Shown: positions 1-8,705 of the stretch, piece by piece
Layout: every line of letters starts with the position of its first letter
Position numbering within the stretch: the stretch's first letter is position 1
Source: Amoebidium appalachense
Taxonomy: Eukaryota > Ichthyosporea
NCBI GenBank assembly: GCA_963693365.1
Contig: CAVNZM010000001.1
Coordinates: forward strand, 11,160,001 to 11,224,000
Length of the DNA stretch: 64,000 nt
Direction: 5' to 3'
Program-made: the position numbers and the translations under genes
The notes under the pieces: generated by a model
Told to the model about the DNA's origin: nothing
Databases searched by the model: none
Seen by the model: the letters and a program-made list of their open reading frames with translations, nothing else

Positions 1-1
1 C

Positions 2-481
2 AAGGCTCTCGGCTTCCGGTGCTCTCGCATCCTTTGTCTGTCCTTCATTGGATACGATGTGCTGGAAGTAGCAGTACGGGGCGACTATAACCGTGCGTTC
101 ATCCGTGACGCGACAAAGGGGTGTGGAAGCTTCTTCACCCACCTCCCAAGCTACGACCCATGCGCGCCGGAAAACATTCAGAAAGCAGACAAAGAACGTA
201 AAGTGTCTGCTAAGAATGCGTGCGCCACACGTTGTCGTGTACGCATCAGCAAGGCAAAAGAGTTCCTCGCAAAGTTGGAAAACGATGCTACGAGCGTGAT
301 AGACACGGACACGAAGGAACCAATGTTTTCTGGTGAGAAACTGCTCGAGCGCAAACGCCGATGCGAGATGGAAATCGAGCTCTTCTGCGAACTGTTCGCG
401 CTGGCGGAAGGTCGTGCATACGACCCCGTAAGCGACAAGTGGGAACCAACCCCACAGGTGTCGGACCAAACCGATGCCTAA
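2..481 (+). CDS. LINE ORF1 protein, C-terminal part
   Basis: An open frame runs from the left edge of the window to TAA at 479-481. The visible part is charged, with a Lys/Glu-rich and probably helical region (about nt 175-400) and several Cys residues, but I see no clear zinc knuckle or RRM. Its identity as ORF1 rests on position: it directly precedes and overlaps the endonuclease/RT ORF. The ATG at 59 is internal to a longer frame, so it is unlikely to be the true start. ORF1 proteins usually bind the element RNA; that role is inferred here. Confidence 0.6.
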   Translation, partial: KALGFRCSRILCLSFIGYDVLEVAVRGDYNRAFIRDATKGCGSFFTHLPSYDPCAPENIQKADKERKVSAKNACATRCRVRISKAKEFLAKLENDATSVIDTDTKEPMFSGEKLLERKRRCEMEIELFCELFALAEGRAYDPVSDKWEPTPQVSDQTDA

Positions 482-1187
482 TTTATCCTTCTTCTTCTGG
501 AATGCTCGGACACTGGGCCCCCAAAAGGGCCTCCCCCCCGGGACACTCGACGATAAAATCAGCTACATACAACAACAGACAAACAACCACACGTTTACAG
601 TGATTTGCGAAACACAGTTTAAAAACCACCACAAATTCAACTCTACATTGGTCGACACATCCACACACCCCGGTTACGCGAAAAACCGAGGCATTATTGT
701 ACTTGCCGCACCACACGTGAGAGTGAAGTGCAAACCGGTGGCAAAAACGGAATTCTCGGTTTCTATAGAGTTTCTTTCTAATGTTTTTACTTTTGTATAT
801 TACCCACCATCTATGTCGGTTGTCGAATTGACTCACGAGTTGTCACAGTTACCAATGTCCACTGTTATTTTAGGTGATTTTAACACGCGACTCCACCACA
901 CAGACACACTGCAAGTGAGTGTCGGGTACCCATCTAAGCCCCCGGAGCGTGCTATCCCTTTAGCAAGGTATGTCCAAAGTCACACTTTGCGGTTCCCTCA
1001 AATATCCCATGCCCACAACACCGACTGGGGAGTGGCCTTTTGGCCATCAACCATGTCAAAACTCTCTCTCCCTCCTAACCTCTCTAGGTCATCTGACCAC
1101 TCTCCTATCCTTTTCCTACCTAAGATCTCCCTTGATCTGCTCCCCCCCTCCCCCTCCCACCTTTCGCCTCCGTCTATCCCAGCTTAA
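474..1187 (+). CDS. LINE ORF2 N-terminal AP-like endonuclease domain
   Basis: The ATG at 474 lies inside the last codons of ORF1. The domain shows the exonuclease/endonuclease/phosphatase signature: a WNAR motif near residue 9, a catalytic-type Glu in ICETQ, GDFN at residues 134-137 and SDHSPI from residue 207. In LINEs this domain nicks target DNA to prime reverse transcription. The frame ends at TAA 1185-1187, soon after a C-rich stretch at 1142-1158. The downstream RT continues in the +1 frame, so either a base was gained or lost in that stretch, or a programmed shift operates there. Confidence 0.9.
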   Translation: MPNLSFFFWNARTLGPQKGLPPGTLDDKISYIQQQTNNHTFTVICETQFKNHHKFNSTLVDTSTHPGYAKNRGIIVLAAPHVRVKCKPVAKTEFSVSIEFLSNVFTFVYYPPSMSVVELTHELSQLPMSTVILGDFNTRLHHTDTLQVSVGYPSKPPERAIPLARYVQSHTLRFPQISHAHNTDWGVAFWPSTMSKLSLPPNLSRSSDHSPILFLPKISLDLLPPSPSHLSPPSIPA

Positions 1188-3669
1188 GTCACAGTGGGGT
1201 AGAGTTGATGTATGTGTATGCTATGCTACGAAACACCCTATATATATGCGCCTATTAGAATCTGCACAAGCCAGGCCAGATTCACATCTCGTACTAGATA
1301 CATGCACTAACTTTATTGTTGATGATTTGATAGATCTCGGTGATTATGCTGGCGGTGGTAGGAAGGAATACCCCGATGCTCTCTTGTTACCAAACACCAC
1401 TCCCGCTAGACTAGGTGAACCCCTGTCTCAAAAGGAAAGCTTGCGCCGGCTTGCTAGTATGAATCGATTTGGCCCCCCTGCTCGTATTATTGGTGATACC
1501 ACTGGAGACCCCCTCATAGACTCTGATAAGTATTTCTCGGAACTGTTTAAAGATAGGACCCCCGCTCAGAAACCTATTGTGTGGCCTGTAGACCCATCTA
1601 TCCCCATAGAATCGATCCTCCCCTTTTTCAGTCCCGATGCCATATGGTCTGTGATATCTAGTTATAGCTCTAGTAAGTCTTGTGGACCTGATGGACTCCC
1701 TGCTGGGTTTCTTAAAATCCTTGTTCCCTCCTACCCACAAAAGGAAAGTGATCGTGCTATTAAACCTGATCTTACTATCATGTTAAGCTCTCTCTTTTCT
1801 TGGTGTGTTAAATGTGGACATGTCCCGTCATCTTGGTTAGATACCTTAGTGATCCCCATAGTTAAGAAGGACTCTGAGGGCCCCATATCATCCTTTCGCC
1901 CCATTACACTAACCCAGGTTGTTCGTAGATTCTTTGAAGCTTGCTTACTTAGGTTATTTGCACATCACCCTAGGTTTCAATCTATTCTTCACATACACCC
2001 ATGCCAATCCGCTTTTCGTAAAAACAATTCATGTTATGTTCAAATAATGGCACTGCACGATTCTATGCAAGTTGGTGCACAATATGTTGGCTTTATTGAT
2101 TGGAAAACTGCTTACGATTCTGTCTCCCCTGGTCTCCTATGGGAAAAGCTTGCTGCACGGGGTGTACCACACTGCATTGGTGTTCTGTTAGAAGCACTCT
2201 TGTCTCAAACCTATGGTAGAGCTGTGGTTAATGGGCATCTTTCATATGGTTTTGCTCGTACTAGAGGTCTCTTGCAGGGTTCATTGCTTAGCCCCTTTTT
2301 GTTTAACCTATTTATAGATGATTTGGCTGTCAAGATTTACGCCGAAAACGATGACCCTATTAATAACTTTCCGCCTGCACTTCTCTATGCTGATGATCTG
2401 TCCCTCCTTGCCCGTACCCCTAGACGCCTGCAAAGATTGTTCGATGTAGTGTCAGAGTGGTGCAAGGCAAACCTTATGATCCTTAACATAGACAAATGTG
2501 GTGTTCTTGTACCTGATATAGCTAACAATTTACACACATTTACATTATCATCTAAACCTGTACCTATAGTTCCAGAATACAAATATCTTGGTGTTCCGGT
2601 TGATTCTGTTGGTGTTATGTTTCCCCATATGGTCGAAAAGAGGGTAGAGTTGGCTCGTAAGCGGTTAGCTTTCTTCTCGGCTAATATTTTTAAAGACACA
2701 CCCCTCCATCCTTCTATTAGACTTACATTTATTCGCACTTTTGTCTTCCCGGCATGTGAATATGGTTTACCCCTTCTCGCCGCTTGGATCAAGAAAGAGA
2801 GAACTAGAGCGCTTAAACCCTTGGCAAATTTCCTTGAAGCAGAAGTTGCCTCCTTTCTATCTAACAACTGTTGTAAACCTGGGCCTGTAACGCTCTCGAT
2901 ATATGGTCTGGTCCCAATAGCTGCTAGAGTATCCTATCTCGCGCTGAAATTCAATAAGCACATAAGCCGCTTAAAGAAGTATTTGCCCTCCCACCCTCTC
3001 TTCTCTATCCGACCTGTCCCCTCCTCACCTCTCCCCTCTTTCCTCCCCTCTCTCTCCCCTTCTCCCCTGGGCACAAATACAAATAAACCCCGCAATAGTG
3101 TGTGTGTGACTTTGGACTGCCACTTACTTATTAAACATGTACACAATCACAAGATAATCACGCAATATAACAAATGGAAAAAGATACCACACGACACTAG
3201 ACCCGATGAAAGCATACACCTTGAAAAACTAAGCCTTATGTCTCGTTTTATATATACTGACCGCCTCAACCATATTGCCAAATATGGCACTCGCAAGTGT
3301 ATAACACCTAAATACATATTACCTTCCTGTAGAACTGGTCTTTCTCTAGCTGATGGTATTATTGATCAATTACCACGCTTTTACTGTACACGTGCTATAC
3401 AGTGGAGATCTAATAAGTATAAGGTGGCATCATTTGCATGCCCAAACAACACACACACACACCAGTTTAACCGGTCATGTATCGCCAAATGTAGTTTGAT
3501 AGACCACATAATACCGCAACACACACACGTCACATTCACAACAGACACCCAGAAAGATAGCCTACCTGTAAATTACAACATCCTTGATTTTATACTAAAC
3601 ACGCGTAACTACGACCTGTTTATTAGATGTATTGATTGGCTTGAGAAACACATCACTACAAAATTATAG
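1141..3669 (+). CDS. LINE ORF2 reverse transcriptase and C-terminal domain
   Basis: This frame is open from about 970 but carries meaningful protein only after the C-rich stretch near 1141. RT motifs are in order: the finger region with SFRPITL, motif A FIDWKTAYD (catalytic Asp codon at 2098), motif B GLLQGSLLSP (from 2266), and motif C YADD at 2386-2397. A thumb-like region follows, then a C-terminal Cys/His-containing segment around 3437-3500. The stop is at 3667-3669. The C-terminal layout matches the second copy on the - strand at 4073-4914, which supports a real family domain. It makes cDNA by target-primed reverse transcription in known relatives. Confidence 0.93.
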   Translation, partial: SPPPPPTFRLRLSQLKSQWGRVDVCVCYATKHPIYMRLLESAQARPDSHLVLDTCTNFIVDDLIDLGDYAGGGRKEYPDALLLPNTTPARLGEPLSQKESLRRLASMNRFGPPARIIGDTTGDPLIDSDKYFSELFKDRTPAQKPIVWPVDPSIPIESILPFFSPDAIWSVISSYSSSKSCGPDGLPAGFLKILVPSYPQKESDRAIKPDLTIMLSSLFSWCVKCGHVPSSWLDTLVIPIVKKDSEGPISSFRPITLTQVVRRFFEACLLRLFAHHPRFQSILHIHPCQSAFRKNNSCYVQIMALHDSMQVGAQYVGFIDWKTAYDSVSPGLLWEKLAARGVPHCIGVLLEALLSQTYGRAVVNGHLSYGFARTRGLLQGSLLSPFLFNLFIDDLAVKIYAENDDPINNFPPALLYADDLSLLARTPRRLQRLFDVVSEWCKANLMILNIDKCGVLVPDIANNLHTFTLSSKPVPIVPEYKYLGVPVDSVGVMFPHMVEKRVELARKRLAFFSANIFKDTPLHPSIRLTFIRTFVFPACEYGLPLLAAWIKKERTRALKPLANFLEAEVASFLSNNCCKPGPVTLSIYGLVPIAARVSYLALKFNKHISRLKKYLPSHPLFSIRPVPSSPLPSFLPSLSPSPLGTNTNKPRNSVCVTLDCHLLIKHVHNHKIITQYNKWKKIPHDTRPDESIHLEKLSLMSRFIYTDRLNHIAKYGTRKCITPKYILPSCRTGLSLADGIIDQLPRFYCTRAIQWRSNKYKVASFACPNNTHTHQFNRSCIAKCSLIDHIIPQHTHVTFTTDTQKDSLPVNYNILDFILNTRNYDLFIRCIDWLEKHITTKL

Positions 3670-3670
3670 C

Positions 3671-3673
3671 GCA

Positions 3674-3744
<71 letters not shown>

Positions 3745-3776
3745 CCAGCTGATACCGAGTGTCCCGAGGGGAGCCC

Positions 3777-3812
<36 letters not shown>
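3671..3812 (+). repeat. LINE 3' UTR: (CA)n microsatellite and poly-A tail
   Basis: The (CA)n array begins a few bases after the ORF2 stop codon and runs to about 3743. A 37-base unique stretch follows, and then a pure A run at 3781-3812. The microsatellite is therefore part of the transposed unit, or expanded inside it after insertion. Confidence 0.9.
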
Positions 3813-3813
<1 letters not shown>

Positions 3814-4072
3814 GGGGAACCCCAACTAATTGATTTCTCCTTGTAGTCTTTATGGTGTCTCGTAGAGAAAGTAAACCCTGATATATAGTCACCACCCGAC
3901 ATCTATGTACGTGATCATGATATACCGCTGAGGGGATATTCCGAGCAAAACCCCCCCCCCCCATACCTGAGACTGGTTCTCTTTGCCTCGAGTAAACAGC
4001 GTAAACCCCTGACATATGTACATGCTAGGCAACAATGAGCGCCATCGTAGTATCTGACACCCCTATTACATA
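3813..4072. other. junction between two tail-to-tail LINE copies
   Basis: No gene is visible. The stretch contains a 13-base C run at 3950-3962 and two related short segments, near 3870 and 3995, that share a GTAAACCC(C)TGA core. The part next to 4072 is probably the 3' UTR of the - strand LINE, because that ORF ends at 4073. Confidence 0.5.
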
Positions 4073-4914
4073 TTATGGGTAAGCAGATGCTAGCATCGGT
4101 AGCTCCGACAGAAAGTTAAGGCACCGGATCACAATATCATACTGTGCAGCATTAATAAGGTGATCTAGGATAGTCATCTTAAAACGGATATATTGAGGAA
4201 GAGAGGAAGAAAAGAGAATAAAACCGCCAATAACCTCCGGTTCTAATACATTAGCTAACAGGTTGCATTTATTGATAGATATGCAGCCGCGAGTAAACCG
4301 CCCCCCACACATATTACACATACGAGCAGGAGACACCAGAAACCGATTACACCGCCAAGCCATAATCATCTTTGCGTTTTTACACCACATTACGAATAAA
4401 CGAATCTATGTATGAACGAGACTCTCTAACCGTATCCGCCATATAGGCTACTAGTAGTTGGTGTTTTTGCGGTCCTAACACCGGAAGGGACTCAACACGT
4501 AGAGTAAAAAGATATCTATCAGCCATAGACTTGAAACTATTCATATTCACACTATGATCTAGCCGTACCTCCGGGGGGGTCGCCAGCCATTCCACATAGC
4601 GCTCGGCAATGGGCAGAGACGATGGGGAAGGGAAGAGGTAGAGGGGCGAATCCGGCGGGGATGCGTGTAGCCGGAAGAGCGGGTGGTCCGGGGCACAAGC
4701 GGACAGGCGGGTGATGTGCTCGTGAAATTTAAGCGCTAATTCGTGTACGCGTTGTGATGGTGGTGTGAGTGCGTAGAGAGAATCAAAAAGGCGTCTAGGG
4801 ATAGGTGTGGAAAGACCAGTGAGAAACATACAACAAGTTGTGTAATGGAAATCATCTAATGATTTGAGGACATTAGTAACAGTTTGGTCGTCACATTGAG
4901 TATTTATATGATTT
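4073..4914 (-). pseudogene. 5'-truncated, frameshifted second LINE ORF2 (C-terminal part)
   Basis: Two overlapping - strand frames (4380-4914 and 4073-4390) together align by eye with the end of ORF2 of the first element: the ALKF.(E/K)HI.RL block, the HPLF block, and a C-terminal zinc-type motif CNMCGGRFTRGCISINKC. One base of shift near 4385 separates the frames. It ends at TAA 4073-4075. It lacks the endonuclease and RT motifs, so it is a dead, 5'-truncated copy, as is common for LINEs. The two elements are clearly diverged and probably belong to separate subfamilies. Confidence 0.85.
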
Positions 4915-4966
4915 TCACACAGTGTTCAGGTATCTCAGTATGCACTTGTTACTGGATAACTCGTGA

Positions 4967-5124
4967 AGTTTTTATTGTCTTCTCAGTATGCCGTGCATAC
5001 TTGCATATCTTTCCGTCGAATAAATCCAGTCAAAAGAAAAAAAAAAGTTTTTATTGTCTTCTCAGTATGCCGTGCATACTTGCATATCTTTCCGTCGAAT
5101 AAATCCAGTCAAAAGAAAGAGAAA
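4967..5124 (+). repeat. 79-bp tandem direct duplication with AATAAA and A-rich ends
   Basis: Two near-identical copies start at 4968 and 5047 (offset 79). Each contains AATAAA (5019-5024 and 5098-5103) followed about 12 bases later by an A-rich tail. The block lies just upstream of the truncated end of the - strand LINE. It could be a simple tandem duplication or a duplicated mRNA 3' end. Confidence 0.9.
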
Positions 5125-5514
5125 AAGAAAAAAATAACACGGTGATTTATTCTCTATTTATCTCTGCATGGGCTCGCGGAACCTCCCAAGATCCAATTGT
5201 GGCTTATAGTTGCCGCCCTGTGTGCCTTTTGTGCTCTGGCGACTGACGTCCGACGTCTCGACTCGCTCGAGTTCCGAGTGCCTCGATACATGAACGATGT
5301 TCATGTTTTAGCTGAATATTTTGCTGGCAAAAAACTGCTACGCACCACAAAACTAAGCGTATCTGTATCATTGAGTGCAATTCTTAAATGGCTCGTTTCA
5401 CATCTGTTGGCTAATGCAGCACCCTCTTTTTCGAAGGTCAACGGAGCAGATAAACTGAACATTGTTCGTCCAACCCCCAGGCCCACTTTTTTTGAACCGG
5501 GGAAGTCATAAAGA
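5125..5514 (+). promoter_or_regulatory. upstream region / probable 5' UTR of the hexose transporter
   Basis: This is non-repetitive sequence ahead of the transporter start codon. An open frame crosses 5197-5511 but has no good ATG at its beginning and no recognisable domain, so I treat it as upstream or 5' UTR sequence. I see no clear TATA box. The in-frame TAA at 5509-5511 lies six bases before the ATG at 5515 and fixes that start. Confidence 0.45.
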
Positions 5515-6044
5515 ATGGGGGACATAAACGAAGAAGAGAAATCGGAGAAGTTAATTATAGTGTCACCATCCAGTGTAGACAACTTACCTGTTTCTGCTAA
5601 CGCCGACACCGCATCAACTGATTCTGTAGCTGCCCGTAGCGCCATTCCTTTTCAGACCAATTTGAACGTAGCAAATGCCGCCGAAAAACCACTAAAACAA
5701 GGTCCTAAAACGAAAGAAAAACCGACGAGACTGCTTATATTGAGCAGCATCATAGCTGCATTTCCAGGAATAGCAGATGGTTTTGCGAGCTCGGTGGTTA
5801 ACAACTCAAGGTAAGGGATGATCATGAGCTCCACCCAGGTGTCCGTTTTCTTGCGCTTTCTTGTTACTTAGAACTCCTGCGTCCTGGGCGAGGCGATCTC
5901 TGACGTTGTGAAGCGGTTCTAGTTAAAAATTATAGAAAGGTGTAAGGGGTGAAAGTGTGGGTGATGGAGGAGCGTTTCTGCCTTTATGTAGCTGAAACGT
6001 TCAGTTTTTTTGCCACGTTGTAGCATGTGTTTGTACTGTGTAAG

Positions 6045-6090
<46 letters not shown>

Positions 6091-6511
6091 AGGAGCGAGA
6101 GGCTCTGAAGGTGTCACTGTGTGTATGTGTATATCTTGGAAGAAAGGCAGCTGTAGGGTGTGGGGAGTGGGGGGGGGGGGGGGGGGGGGGGGGGGATGAG
6201 TTGTGATTAGGATAGATATATCGAGCCTCTTGTTTTTGTTGGTTGTCTCAATCTTCACATTTTGTCTCAGATTTTGTACAGGTTGGTTGTCGGGGTAGTG
6301 GCTGTGACACCTTTTTCATTTCCCTTGTTTCCTTTTTTCCTTCTTTTTCGTCTTCCTTTTTCCTTCTCTTTTCTTTTGTTTCTTTCTTTCTTTCTTTCTT
6401 TCTTTCTTTTCTTCTTTCTTTCTTTTTTTTTTTTTTCCTTTTTTTTTTCTTCTTTTTTTATTTATTTTTATTTTTATTTTTTATTTATTTATTTTTTTTT
6501 TATTTTTATTT

Positions 6512-6542
<31 letters not shown>

Positions 6543-6617
6543 GAGGGGGGGGGAATATGGGTGTCACTTTGTATATGTTGCGGGAAAAGAGCGTGTGTGA
6601 GTATTTTTTTTTATTGG

Positions 6618-6648
<31 letters not shown>

Positions 6649-6777
6649 CGCGGATAAGTGAAGAGATTAGCATAATTTTTTCGAGAATTAACTTCATTTT
6701 CTTCTTTTCTTTTCTTTTCTTTTCTTTCTTTTCTTTTCTTTTTTTCTTCTTTTCTTTCTTTTTTTTGGGGGGGGGAT

Positions 6778-6825
<48 letters not shown>

Positions 6826-6978
6826 GTGCCCGACGTTAGTATTTTGTCTAAGTTTTCATACAAGATTACCTACTGAAGCAGTGGTACTAAGCACAATTTC
6901 TCCAGATTTTCTGTCTTTTTTATGTTTGTTTTTCTTTCTTTCTTTCTTTCTATTCCCTCTTCCTTTTTTTTTTTTTTT

Positions 6979-7009
<31 letters not shown>

Positions 7010-7014
7010 GGGGG

Positions 7015-7052
<38 letters not shown>

Positions 7053-7558
7053 CTTGTGTGTGTGTGGTGTGGGTGTGTGCGTGTGCGCGCGACAGCATAT
7101 GTATTTGTGTTTGTGTGTGTATGTGTGCACGTGTGTGTGTTTGTGTGTGTGCGTGGATGTGAGTATAGCTGAACGGTGACGTCCCATTATGTTATGTCAA
7201 TGCCGGAAATTTGGCTGAGCTGTATATTGGTGTGCGCCGATGCTTTTCAGGGCCTTACCTCTCTCAACCTTGTAAATTGAATTTTCGATTTCTATACGAG
7301 CAAACCTTTTGTACTTACGAGAGCACCCCGGTCCATCTATACACATGCCTCCCCGGTACTCATGAGTGCGTTCGCACAGATGTGCACTAATCCGTGCAAC
7401 ATTTCACATACACATATCTTCTTATTGAGAAACGCATACTAAAAACACACACAAATCAAATGCTACATGCATGCATACACACACACATTCACACACATGC
7501 ACATGCACACACACAGACACACACGTACACACGTACACGCACACACACACACACACGC

Positions 7559-7598
<40 letters not shown>

Positions 7599-8664
7599 AC
7601 ACACACCTAAACTCACCCAGCCCCCTTCCCCCTCCCCCCCCCCCCCTCCCCCCTTTTCCCTCCCTCCCCATCCTGCAGGCCTGCCGTATTCCAATGGTTT
7701 GCAGACCGCGGGTCCCCCTTAACGACCGCATCATGGGCGTTTTCCGTCTCTCTCCATCCTCTAGGGGGGCTCGTGGGATCAATCCTAGCCGCACCCCTCG
7801 TTCGCCACTACGGCCCGCACAAAACACAGTTCTACAACAACGTGATGTATCTTTTCAGCAGTTTGCTCTTCATTTTTACGCAAAATCTGGCCATGCTTGA
7901 TGTCGCGCGATTTTTTGCCGGTCTCGCGATCGGTATCAGCAGCCCAGCGAAGATGATCTACATTGGGGAGATCTCGCCCGCGCACCTCCGCGGGCCAATG
8001 AGCATCGTGACGAACATTGTTTTCATTGGTGGAATGGTGTTCGGGTTGGTTCTAGGAATGCATAACGTCATGGGGACACCGGAATTGTGGAGGTATTTGT
8101 ACGGTTTGACGATTGTTGCCCCCTTGGTTCATTTCCCGTTTTCGTTTGTGATGCCTGAGAGCCCGCGGTTTTTGTTCAACCAAGGGAGGGTGGAGGAGGC
8201 GAGGAAGGCTATCAACCGGTGAGTGTTGCTCTACTTTCTCCTCTCTTTTCGTTCACTTTCTCTCTGTGTGTGTTTCCTCCATCCCTGCCTCTCCTCCTTC
8301 CCCCTCCCATCCTTTCCCTGCCTCCCTCAATCCATTCACCTTATCTCTTAAATACATACATCTCATTTCCTCTCTACAACTTCTAAATGTCTCTCTTATC
8401 CCCACCTTCCCACCCCAACTCTTTCTGTAACACTATCCCTCCTTCTCCCTCCCCCCCCCCCCCCCCCCCCCCCTCTTCCCCTTCCCCTCTCCCATACTTT
8501 CTCCCCCTGAGCCTTCCCGGAGGGTTGGTTCTGCTTATTTTGCATACTGCGCGCGTTGCTGATGTTGCATACTTTGAATGTTTGCTTCTGCCTGTGTCCT
8601 GCACCGTATTTCTCACCGCTTACTTGTACTTCGTACCGTGTTGTGCATGCTAACCCCCCCTCCC

Positions 8665-8705
<41 letters not shown>

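Larger units (their letters stand above)
1..3812 (+). mobile_element. LINE-type non-LTR retrotransposon, 5' end outside window
   Basis: Seen: the end of a first ORF, a second ORF with an APE-type endonuclease and a reverse transcriptase, then a short 3' UTR made mainly of (CA)n, and a 32-base poly-A run at 3781-3812. No integrase, protease or LTR is present, which fits a LINE. ORF1 and ORF2 overlap by 8 bases (ATG at 474, TAA at 479-481), suggesting coupled translation. The short 3' UTR contains a small GGGG/CCCC inverted pair just before the poly-A, which could be a 3' stem. The 5' end and therefore the target-site duplication cannot be checked. The endonuclease and RT lie in different frames, so this copy is probably inactive unless frameshifting is used. 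Confidence 0.93.

Noticed and set aside
5197-5511. A separate 104-residue protein upstream of the transporter
   Set aside because: The frame has no ATG at its start and no domain, and it stops six bases before the transporter start. It is better seen as 5' UTR or upstream sequence.
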